In this document: positions 1 through 10,416 of the stretch, piece by piece | Layout of the letters: each line of letters begins with the position of its first letter | Position numbering within the stretch: position 1 is the first letter of the stretch | Source: Piscicola geometra | Lineage: Eukaryota; Annelida; Clitellata; Hirudinida; Piscicolidae | Direction of reading: 5' to 3' | Assembly: GCA_943735955.1 (NCBI GenBank) | Contig: OX030962.1 | Coordinates: 2,773,110-2,837,109 of the forward strand | DNA: 64,000 nt | Position numbers and translations under genes: made by a program | The notes under the pieces: model-generated | Databases searched by the model: none | Told to the model about the DNA's origin: nothing | The model's input: only the letters and a program-made list of their open reading frames with translations

Positions 1-112
1 ATGGTTTTTGTTGTTGTTGTTATTGTTGCGACTCTCCGTTACTGTTGATGTCGCAGTGTTGTTGTAGAAGATTTCATTGATAAAATGAGCATCATTTATA
101 TTTATAATAGCA

Positions 113-144
<32 letters not shown>

Positions 145-3100
145 TTTGATGTTGTTATTTATTAAATTATTATTAATCATATTGTTGTTAATGTTGTTGA
201 AACAAACATTTTCATTTACATTTGCTTCATCACTTCTTTTACTTCTATTTTGACTGTCATCACTACCACCTTCATTCCTACCACCACCACCACTCTCACC
301 ACTCTCCCCACTGACACAGCCACTAACGACAGTAACGTAATCACCGCAGTAACTCGCCACAACAGGCGCCACAACGCCACTTAAATCCTCTTCCTTTCGT
401 CCACTGAAACTACTATCATCACTGCTAGCGCTACTACTACCACCACCACCACCACCACCACCACTACCAACTAAAATATTCCCACTCACAACACCATCAA
501 CGCCACAACTGTCAACCCGAGCATCTCTCTGGTTGGCAGAACTTTTAGAGTGCGTGGAGTAGAGGGGTGGCTGTGAATCGTCCAGCATGAAGGGGTGTGT
601 GGTGGAGAGGTGGTGCAGGAGGCCGATGTGACGCAGTTCTGGCGCGTATGATAGAATGTATTCAAGTCGTGAATTCTTGCTGCCCCTGACGCACCTCACT
701 GTTGAGCAAGTTTATTGTTGTAATTTGAAAAGGTGGAGTAGTTGAGAAAAATAAAATTGGGTGAGACAAGCCATTGGAAGATGCTTTTAAAAGGGTTTTT
801 AAAGATAAAAATCCATTAATATGTTTTTTTATAAATATTTTCGGATTAAATTTCGGTTTCTTAGACATCTGCCCTCAAGTTTAAATAGCAAAATGTTTCA
901 TGAAAGTTTCAGCTGAGCACGAATCTTACGAGTGGTGTAGGCTCTGAACGCCTGCAGGACCATCGAAGAAACCTTCTTTATCTTTTCTGGAGCCTTCAAG
1001 CCTGGGTAGTCTGTGAGGTGTGGAGGAGGTGGAGGTGGCTGAGATGGTGGTTGTAGTGGAGAAGTTGTGGTGGTTGTAGTGGAGAAGTTGTGGTGGTTGT
1101 AGTAGAGAAGTTGTGGTGGTTGTAGTGGAGAAGTTGTGGTGGTTGTAGTAGAGAAGTTGTGGTGGTTGTAGTAAAGTAGTTGTGGTGGTTGTAGTGGAGA
1201 AGTTGTGGTGGTTGTAGTAGAGAAGTTGTGGTGGTTGTAGTGGAGAAGTTGTGGTGGTTGTAGTGGAGAAGTTGTGGTGGTTGTAGTAGAGAAGTTGTGG
1301 TGGTTGTAGTAAAGTAGTTGTGGTGGTTGTAGTGGAGAAGTTGTGGTGGTTGTAGTAGAGAAGATGTGGTGGTTGTAGTAAAGTAGTTGTGGTGGTTGTA
1401 GTGGAGAAGTTGTGGTGAATGTAGTGGAGAAGTTGTGGTGGTTGTAGTAAAGAAGTTGTGGTAGTTGTAGTAAAGAAGTTGTGGTGGTTGTAGTGGAGAA
1501 GTTGTGGTGGTTGTAGTGGAGAAGTTGTGGTGGTTGTAGTGAAGAAGTTGTGGTGGTTGTGGTGAAGAATTTGTGGTGGTTGTAGTGATGAAGTTGTGGT
1601 AGTTGTAGTGGAGAAGTTGTGGTGGTTGTAGTAAAGAAGTTGTGGTGGTTGTAGTGAAGAAGTTGTGGTGGTTGTAGTGAAGAAGTTGTGGTGGTTGTAG
1701 TGGAGAAGTTGTGGTGGTTGTGGTGAAGAAGTTGTGGTGGTTGTAAAGGAGAAGTTGTGGTGGTTGTAGTGGAGAAGTTGTGGTGGTTGTAGTGGAGAAG
1801 TTGTGGTAGTTGTAGTAAAGAAGTTGTAGTGGTTGTAGTGGAGAAGTTGTGGTGGTTGTAGTGAAGAAGTTGTGGTGGTTGTAGTGAAGAAGTTGTGGTG
1901 GTTGTAGTATAAGTTGTTTATCTAGTAAGTTATTATGTATAAGTAACAGTGTTTATCGTTTGGGATTGTATTTAATTTATGTTCGTATTAATGGTTCTGG
2001 GTTTAAAAAGTGATGTTTACAAATATTTGTGATTTGAAATAAGCTGTAGCAACACGTACCAGTGGCGATGATGATAATGATGTTGAAAAAACACTCCTCA
2101 GCCACGTCCAAATCGACCTTAAGGTTTATAATCATATTATTTTGATTAAATATATAATTAATTAATATATTAATTAATCAATATCTATTCAAGTTATTAA
2201 TAATTTCATTTTAAATGTTCTCCAATTTAATTAGAAACCTTGCTAATTAAAAATTATGAAAATCCATATATTGTTGAGATTGGTTATTTGAAAGACAAGA
2301 TTAATCAGAATAACAAAAGAGTTTATTATTTAACTGAATCTTTTTTTAATATTGAAAAACTCAAAAATCATTTTTTTTAAATGTTGATTCACCGTTAATG
2401 ATAGCGAATGGAAACACTTATTTATTGAGTTCACAACTTTCAGAATTTTCCTAAATAAACTAAGGCATTGTCATCATTTTTGAAAACATCAAAAAACCCC
2501 TACGAGCCGTACATACAACCCTTTTCTCCCACATCATCTCACCTTTCTTATTTTTTTGGCAAACTCTACAAGTCGATCAAGGAAAAAGTCTTTGTGTGAC
2601 GGCAATCTGCGCCAGGGTAGGAAGTCGTGTTGGTAGTTTCCCTGTGGGTGTTTGTGCTATCAGTGAGAAAAGTAAAACTAGTAAAACAATAAATATTTTC
2701 ATTAAGATAAATGAATATGAAATACCACACTTTCAGAGAGAAAATATTATAATTATAAAGAGTAGAAACAATAAATGGACTATTCCTAAATCATCCATTT
2801 TTCACAAAAGCACACCTTGACGTCGTCGAACCAGTGGATGGCAGCTGCTAAGATACGGGATGGTGACTGAGCCAGTCTCAGAATGATCTTCTGGTCTTCC
2901 GGGTGGAACATCAAGAAACCTGGTTTGAGAGAAAAAAACAGTTTGAATTTTAGAAATAAAAAAATCGTAGAACTTAATAAAAAGTGGAAGATTTATTTGT
3001 AAGTGTTTAAATTATGTGGCTGTTTAGGGATTCGTTTATTTCACAGGTGACCCTTTTTTTCTTGCATCAAATATCTTTCCACCACTAAAAACATTCATTC

Positions 3101-4025
3101 CCTGTATTAAAAACTATTTTTAATTTTTTTTTAAATAGTTTTTATCAACCTGGAATGGCCTTCATATAGCACACGGACATCTTTGTGAACTCCGGAACAA
3201 CCAACTTCTCCACAAACTCCGATACGTCATGCAGAGAGGAAGAGTGCGTTTGCAGCCATTTCTGTGTTACAAAGGACATGATATATCTATGTATTTCAAT
3301 ATATTTTTATTATGTATACAAAAAAGTAAAAACTCAATTCTTTTTATTGAAAATCGATACAAAATTGAATAAACAAACCTCAAAATTTTCGGTGAGTTTC
3401 TGATTGAGGATGGTGCTGCCAGCGATGAAGATCTGGTATGGCTTGATCAATCCCTTCAGGAGGTGGTCGTAATTCCACTGTGTGTCCGAGGAAGGAAGGA
3501 CAATCTTGCGCCAGTACTCGTGACTTTTTGCTGCCAACACCGTCAACGGGGTGCCGTCTTCGAAGAGAGCGTTTTCGACTTTGTAATCCGTTTCGGCTTT
3601 TGACAGATCGTCTTCTAGCGCGTTAAGAGCTTGCTGATTTGCTTTTTGGGGTTGGCCTTTTTCTTCGTAGTATTGGTTGGTTGATTGTTGTTGTTGTGGT
3701 TGTGGTAGTGGTTGAATGTTGTTGTGATTCTGTTGTTGTTGGTGTTGCAAGAAATCTAATGATTGGTTTAACTGAGACTGGTTGTTCAGATTTTGATTGC
3801 TTTTCAACTTTATTTGTTGTTGTTGCTGATGCTGGTTTTGTTGGTGGTGTTGTTGTTCTAATAGTTTTTCTTGGAAGTACCCATGCTTGGCGTTAGCAGC
3901 CTTGTCGGAGGTGTTCGTGACGTAGAAGTGGTGTGGAGAAAGCTTCGCTTGCTTCGAAAGCATTTGTTGTGGCTGTTTCTCCTGAATCTGTTGCAAATAT
4001 AACTGTTGTTGTTGTTGCTGTTGTT

Positions 4026-4056
<31 letters not shown>

Positions 4057-4610
4057 TTGTTGTTGATGCAGCTGTTGTAGTTGCTGCTGTTGCTGCGTCA
4101 AGGGAATTTTGTCATCTTTAGCTAGAAAACACTGCTTAACTTTCTCAAGTTCATTGTTCCACTTGGGCGGGTCTTCGGAGCCTAACTGGTTTATGAGGTT
4201 CTCGCCGTCTTTCATGAGATTTTCAATCTGGAAGGCGTCTAGACCGAAGAGTGCCAGGTTGTTCTGGAGCAGTGAGTTGACGTTGTTGATGAAGATGCTC
4301 TTGTTGCTAGTGTTGCAAGATGTTTGAGGGAGAGATGATGATGGAGTGGTGGTGAACCTTTGTTGCTCTAGAAGATTCAGAAGAGCTACGCTGTTGTTGT
4401 TGTTGGTGGTGGTAGTGTTGTTAATATTATTGTTAATAGTATTATTAATGTTGTTGTTGATAAGGTTGTTGAGGTTGTTAGAGGAAGCATTGATGGAGAT
4501 GGGGAAGCCTCCGTGGCTCGTGACGTCAGAGTACTGTTGTTGCGAAGGAAGCTTTTGTTGCAGACAAAAATCCGATTTTATTATTTTGAAGCTCGAAGGC
4601 ACGAAATGAC

Positions 4611-4647
<37 letters not shown>

Positions 4648-5757
4648 AGCGGAGACTGGCTGGTTGAAGGAGGATGGGTTTATGGAAGATAAAAGCGAAT
4701 ACGGAACTTCGAAGCCAGCCAAGCCTTGAGCGTCAGGGTCGAAAGTTGGTTCGAAAGAAAACAGATTGAGTTGGTTCTCAGCGGCTAAAGATCCGGGCTC
4801 ACTCTGCGCCAGGTCTGCCGCTGAGTTTGTGTCGTTGCTTTCGAAGAATTCGTCGATTTCATTGATGGAAGATGAGGAATTGGACGAGTGTTGGAGATTC
4901 TGGGAAAAGTCTGGTTCTGAGAGCACGTCGTTTTGGCGGTAACCGCTGAATACCGGGTCGTTCCAGTCGAGAGAAGTGTCGAAGTTGGTGTTTTGACTTA
5001 GAGAGGTGGTTGTGATGTTTGGAAGAAGTAGTTGTATATTGTTGTTGTTGGTGTTGTTGTTGTTGTTGTTGTTGGTGGTGTATGTGTTGTTGTTGGTAGT
5101 TGTGGTAGATGGTGTTGTGATGGCTGTAAGATCAAAGTGGTTGTCAAGGAATTTGAAAAGTTCTGAGGCTTTGCTGAATGCAGATTCGAACTTTACTCCA
5201 TTGTTATTTGTGCTTGCTTCTTCCTTCACGCTGTTATTCAACAGGTTGATGTGGATGTTGTTGTTAGTTAGAGTGTTTAGAATATTGTTGTTGCTGTTGT
5301 TGATGTTGGTGTTGCTGTTGTTGATATTGTTAATATTGTTGTTGTTGGCCCACTGGATTGCCATAGAGGAGTTTATAAGCTGTTCGGGATTGAGGTTTGC
5401 CATAAGTTCTCTCATCTTCTTCTGTTCGGGCTCCATCAACCCATCGTTGCCTCCAAGCATTGTATAGTTTACACGAAGTTTTTGTTGCTGGTTGTTGTTG
5501 TTGTTAATATTGTTGCTGTTGTTGTTAATGTTGTTATTGTTGTTGTTATTGGAATTTGAGGAAGTGACAAAGGTTTTTAGATCTAGATTGTTGTTGCTGC
5601 TGCTTATTTTTCTTGATTTTTGACAGATTGATGTGTTTCCATTTTTGTTGTTTGGAAGTTCGCTTTTAATGCCACTCTGTGAGTGGTCGCTCGTTTTGTT
5701 GAAATCCGTCGAGGTTTGGTTGATATAGTTCTGAAACTTAATTTCTTGTTGCTGCGG

Positions 5758-5792
<35 letters not shown>

Positions 5793-8573
5793 GCTGCTGT
5801 TGTTGCTGGTACACGTCATCAATAGATGCGCTTGGATCGAATAAACTCCCATCGGGCAACTTGTAAAGAATGAAAGAGTCGAAATTCTGCTTTTGTTGGT
5901 GTGATGGCTGCTGCTGCTGCTGCTGTAACGTGTCGGTGGTGATGATTTTTTGTGGTTTTGGCTGATTGGACTTGGAGACAACCATGAGACTGTCAACGTT
6001 CATCTTCGAAGGCCTTCCCATCTGGATCGCTGCGAGTCGTTGACAATTTGATAATTTTATTTTATCATTTTGTACAATTATTTAAAATTAATAATGCGTA
6101 TTTATAATAATAATTATAATATTTAGAAATTAGTTTAATTAATCAATCTAGTTTGTTAAATATTTAGTGGTTTACCTTCTCGCGACATACCGACTCCAAT
6201 GCATTTCTGATAACGACAAAATCTGAAAAAGTTTCGTTTCCCAAATTAATGAACGACTGACGCTTTGAAATGTTGAGAGTAAATTCGCTCAAAAATGTTA
6301 TAAATTATAGAAAATGTTTATAAATTATAAAAAATGTGTATAAATTATAAAAAATGTGGATAAATTATAAAAAATGTGCATAAATTATAAAAAATGTTTA
6401 TAAAATAAAAAAAGGTTTATAAATTACTTTTTAACGTTATAATTTGAATAACTATCATTATCCGTTTTTAAACGGAAATATTAATTTATCGAGCAAATAA
6501 AAGTCTCGCCTCTCACCTGCAGTTGTTTCTGGTCCTGGGATTCACCATGCAGTTCTGGTTGTTCTTGCAGGAGTAGGTCTTGTGTTCTGTGAGGCCCCTT
6601 CGAAAGAACTTCTGTAATTTAAAATATTAAGAGTTTTTAAATACTTTATTAATTATATTTTTTTAATGTTTACTTTTTTTAATTAAATCTAAATTGTTCT
6701 TTAAAAAATACAATAAATCTTTTTAAATCACTCGATTTTTTAACCAATTCTTCCCCTTTTTTCTGCTATTTCCATCGAGACTCACCTTGCAGCCCTCGCA
6801 GGTCAAAGCTCCAAAGTGGATCCCGTTGGCGACGTCGGAGCAGACGACACACTGCTGTTGTCCCTCGTGCAGGACGATCTGAATCGGTCGCACTGAAGGA
6901 GGTTTCAAGAGATTTTTTGGTGGATTAAAGAACTTTTTAATCCTATTTTGGAAAATTAATAGTTTTGCAGTCTAAGAACGAAATTAAAACGTTAAATACG
7001 TTTATTATTTTAAACATAAATCTTAAAATATAAAAAAAACAATCACAATGGCTTAACTGATTTACAAAATATTTCAGCAATGCAGTCACAGAGTCAATGG
7101 CAATGCTTCAATGCAGTCTTCTATTTTTACTCTTTTTCAACTCATATTTGCCTCGCCAGTTTAACATTCAAGTCAAGTTTTTACGTTATCTTTGCATATT
7201 TTCAGACATAAGTTTTACGATAGTAAAATGGCTTCTAAATCTTTAAATTTTTAAATTTTTTAAACTTTTAAAAATTAACTATTTTTAAACGAAAATCAAA
7301 CTAACCTTTCAAACGAATTTTAACTTTAAAATTCATGAAAAAAAACTTTACAATCCATGCGAAGAAAACTCGAGCCCTAAACAACCCCTTTCAAAACCGC
7401 CCCCTCCAAACACCCACCTTTGCGGACCATTCCAGCATTGATGCACTTCTTATAGCGGCAATACTTGCAGTTGGTTCTGGTGGTGAGGGACACGTCACAG
7501 TTTTTCTTGAACTTGCATTGGAACTGGTGGCTCTCGTTGGCGTAGCGCAGGAAAAATGTCTGGGGGGGGGCAGAAAAAGAGCGTTTCAAGTCATTTACGG
7601 TTGTATTATAATGTGTTTTATTCGGGAATGTATTAATTTATTTATCCAATCTATTCTTTTCATTTTGTTTTAATAATTTTTTACTTTTTTTAAACTAATT
7701 TTTCTTTCTATTTTACTCATTTTTTTTTTATTTTACTATTTTTTCATTTATTTTGATAATTTTTCAATTTTATATTAATGTTTTTCATTTTATTTTAATA
7801 CTTTTTTAATTGATTTTAAACTTTTTTAATTGATTTTAAACTTTTTTAATTGATTTTAAACTTTTTAATTGATTTTAAACTTTTTTAATTGATTTTGAAC
7901 TTTTTAAATTGATTTTAAACTTTTTTAATTGATTTTGAACTTTTTAAACTGATTTTGAACTTTTTTAATTGATTTTCCAATAGGAAAGCATGCTTACTTT
8001 GCAAGGAACGCAGACATAAGCCCCAAAGTATCTTCCTGTAGCGACATCTGAACACACGACACACTCCCTCCGAATCTTCTCGTGTCCTTGTCTATGCGTG
8101 TGGTTGGCAGCTTGGTTGGCAGCTTGGTTGGCAGCTTGGTTGGCAGCTTGGTTGGATGCTTGGTTCGATGCTTGGTTGGATGCTTGGTTGGTAGATAGAT
8201 GAGTGTTGTTGAGAGGTACATTGTTGTCAGTGGAAATGTTGAAGTCATTAGGTACGACTATTATTGTATTTTTGTTGTTGTTGAGGTTGTTGTTGTTTTC
8301 AAATTTTAAAACTGACAGGTCGTTATTTGTTTGGTTGAAGAGGTTCGATTGCTGCTGCGGTTGCAGTAGTAGTTGTTGTTGTTGTTGTTGTTGTAGTTGC
8401 AACAAATGTTGGTGTAGAATTGGTTGCTGTTGTGTTTGTTGTACATTTTGTTGTTGTATGTTCTGTTGCTGCTGTAAACTTTGTTGCTGGTGTTGTTGTT
8501 GTTGAAGGTTTGGCTGCTGTTGTTGTTGTTGTTGTTGTTGCATGTACAACGAACCAATGTTCGAAGAATTCAT
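1..8573 (-). CDS. Nuclear receptor with two tandem DNA-binding domains (2DBD-NR), 3' end beyond window
   Basis: Ligand-type transcription factor of the nucleus. Coding exons (minus, 5' to 3'): 8573-7998, 7559-7418, 6892-6786, 6611-6517, 6222-6176, 6029-3379, 3261-3150, 2919-2816, 2641-2543, 2117-2060, 1010-930, 698-1 (still open, 1,590 codons). All junctions are GT-AG and phases agree. The start follows an in-frame TGA in the spliced leader. Residues 1-170 are Gln/Asn-rich with NQAA/NQAS tetrapeptides. DBD1 (about 171-245) has C-x2-C-x13-C-x2-C then C-x5-C-x9-C-x2-C and P-box CVPCKT. DBD2 (about 255-322) has P-box CEGCKK, followed by FFRRGL and GMSREAIQMGR. An 880-residue hinge of polyQ/polyN follows. 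The ligand-binding domain (about 1207-1440) contains IPGF, EDQKIILRL, WRRLPSHKDFF and LSYAPELRHIG. A Ser/Gly/Asn-rich tail then runs off the edge. Two DBDs define the 2DBD (NR7) class. The last two splice sites are the least certain. Confidence 0.93.
1040..1912. repeat. 23-bp minisatellite in a receptor intron
   Basis: About 38 tandem copies of a 23-bp unit (GAGAAGTTGTGGTGGTTGTA + GTG) with scattered variants (GTAGAG, GTAAAG, GTGAAG). It lies between ligand-binding-domain exons 2117-2060 and 1010-930. On the transcribed strand it is CA/CT-rich, close to the acceptor at 1010/1011. Confidence 0.9.
6296..6425. repeat. About 18-bp AT-rich tandem repeat in a receptor intron
   Basis: Roughly seven copies of a TATAAATTATAAAAAATG-like unit between the two exons that make up the second zinc finger of DBD2. 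Non-coding. Confidence 0.8.
7795..7976. repeat. 20-bp tandem repeat between the DBD1 exons
   Basis: About nine copies of CTTTTTTAATTGATTTTAAA with point variants, in the intron separating the two DBD1 zinc-finger exons and ending about 20 bp from the donor of exon 8573-7998. Confidence 0.85.
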
Positions 8574-8667
8574 ATTCTTGAGAACTGAATAAATAAGATA
8601 ATTAATTTTAACAACAATAAAATTATTTTTCTAATTGGGTTAAAACATGTTTAAAATTCCGACTTAC

Positions 8668-8715
8668 GATTTAAGAAAGGAATTTCTGCCCTTCATCCAG
8701 GCGTAGAAAGCATCT
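8668..8715 (-). other. 5' UTR exon of the two-DBD nuclear receptor
   Basis: A 48-bp stretch is bounded by a good acceptor (TTAATTTCAG) and donor (GTAAGT) on the minus strand. Splicing it to the acceptor at 8584/8585 places an in-frame TGA upstream of the ATG at 8573, so it is probably non-coding leader. The acceptor implies at least one more upstream exon, which I could not locate. Confidence 0.5.
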
Positions 8716-9734
8716 CTGAAATTAAAATAGCAACTGTGTTATCTAAGTTTTAAAAATTAAAATATACCTTCAAGAGCATTTTTATTCAAATATAAGTATA
8801 TATATTCTCAAAAATTAATTAAATATATTTTTTTGAACATACAAATACATTTTTTTATTTCATAATTGTTTTTGATGCTCTATACAGGGGTATAGGACGC
8901 CACTAGCCATTGGTTAGACTTTTTAAAAAAAGCTTAGACCAAATCCTAATATGACCCCAAAAAATATATATTTTTTACTGCAATTTTTTTTACTTGGCTG
9001 TCTCTGTTTAAATTGTTATTGAAATAGGTAAAACAAAAAGTTTCATAATTTGTAAACAATTTTACTAATTAAATTGGAAAAATTTAATTAAGTTTTTATC
9101 AATTAGAAATCGACTAGTGGCTTATTAAAAATGCTCTTTTTAATTGTGCATTATAAAGATTTTAAAAATTTATGCAGGTATAGATCAATGAAAATATTTT
9201 TACATCGTAATATTATGGTGGTTTTTATTTAAATGAAAAGATAAAAAAGGCATAAAAGTTCCAAGTTTTTGACATCTCAAATATAATGTTTTTTTTCAAG
9301 TACATGTTATGATACAATAATATTAATAAAATTAATAAAATGAACAAAAAACAATAAATATTTAAAATTGAAATCATGCATAAATATAATAATTTAAAGA
9401 ATTGAAAATCACATTACTTTTAAAAATACAAATGAAACACCCAACTATTTTTTTAAATATTTATTCCAAAATAAAGATTAAAAAAGAATGAGATGAAAAG
9501 AGGAGGGAGGCTGGATGTAGATGCTGCTGCACACCCACAAAAGGCCTACATACATACAAATATCATTAATTAGGTCATAACTACATGTCCGTCTATTTCT
9601 ATGTGTGTATCTTTTTAAATCTTAGTGTATGTGTATGTGTAGTATAACGTATGTTTCTGTTTGTTTTCATGTCAGCATGTACATCTAAGAGATGCCGATT
9701 GAAAGACATAAAAGAGTATTTATATACAATTAAA

Positions 9735-10026
9735 GGAAGACATCCACACATACATACAAACATACATACATACACACATACATACATACATACATACATA
9801 CATACATACATACATACATACATACATACATACATACATACATACATACATACATACATACATACATACATACATACATACATACATACATACATACATA
9901 CATACATACATACATACATACATACATACATACATACATACATACATACATACATACATACATACATACATACATACATACATACATACATACATACATA
10001 CATACATACATACATACATACATACA
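9735..10026. repeat. (CATA)n microsatellite
   Basis: About 290 bp of nearly pure CATA/TATG tetranucleotide. It keeps several frames open (Met-Tyr-Val-Cys repeats), which explains the long apparent ORFs here; none is credible as a gene. Confidence 0.95.
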
Positions 10027-10127
10027 GCGAAAAACACATAAGCATACGATCAAAAAGAATGATAAGTTAGACATAGTTTCTGCCCTGTTTTTATTATTTT
10101 AATTCCGTTCTGGTTGCTGGAGATTGT

Positions 10128-10246
10128 TTTAGTGGTAGTAGTTGCAGTGGTAGTAGTTGCAGTGGTAGTAGTTGCAGTGGTAGTAGTTGCAGTGGTAGTA
10201 GTTGCAGTGGTAGTAGTTGCAGTGGTAGTAGTTGCAGTGGTAGTTG
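10128..10246. repeat. 15-bp tandem repeat
   Basis: Eight copies of GTGGTAGTAGTTGCA, decaying on the right into GTGGTAGTTGTTGTG-type sequence up to about 10,410. The Val-rich or Thr-rich ORFs across it are by-products. Confidence 0.9.
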
Positions 10247-10416
10247 TTGTGGTATTAGTAGGTGGAATGATAGTCATAGTAGTAGTTGAGCTGGAAGTTG
10301 TAGTGGTAGTTGTGGTGATAGATATGTGGAAAGTGGTAGTAATTGTTGCGGTGATAGTTGTTTTAGCGGTAGTTGTTGTGGCGGTAGTTACGGGAATAGT
10401 AGAGATCGTAAAGTAG

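Noticed and set aside
3639..5467. Plus-strand Val/Leu-rich ORFs
   Set aside because: Antisense of the receptor's polyQ/polyN hinge exon.
7335..7673. 112-codon plus-strand ORF
   Set aside because: Antisense of the DBD1 second-finger exon plus intron.
9599..10074. Several 105-148-codon Met/Tyr/Val/Cys and His/Thr/Ile ORFs
   Set aside because: Pure translation of a (CATA)n microsatellite in several frames.
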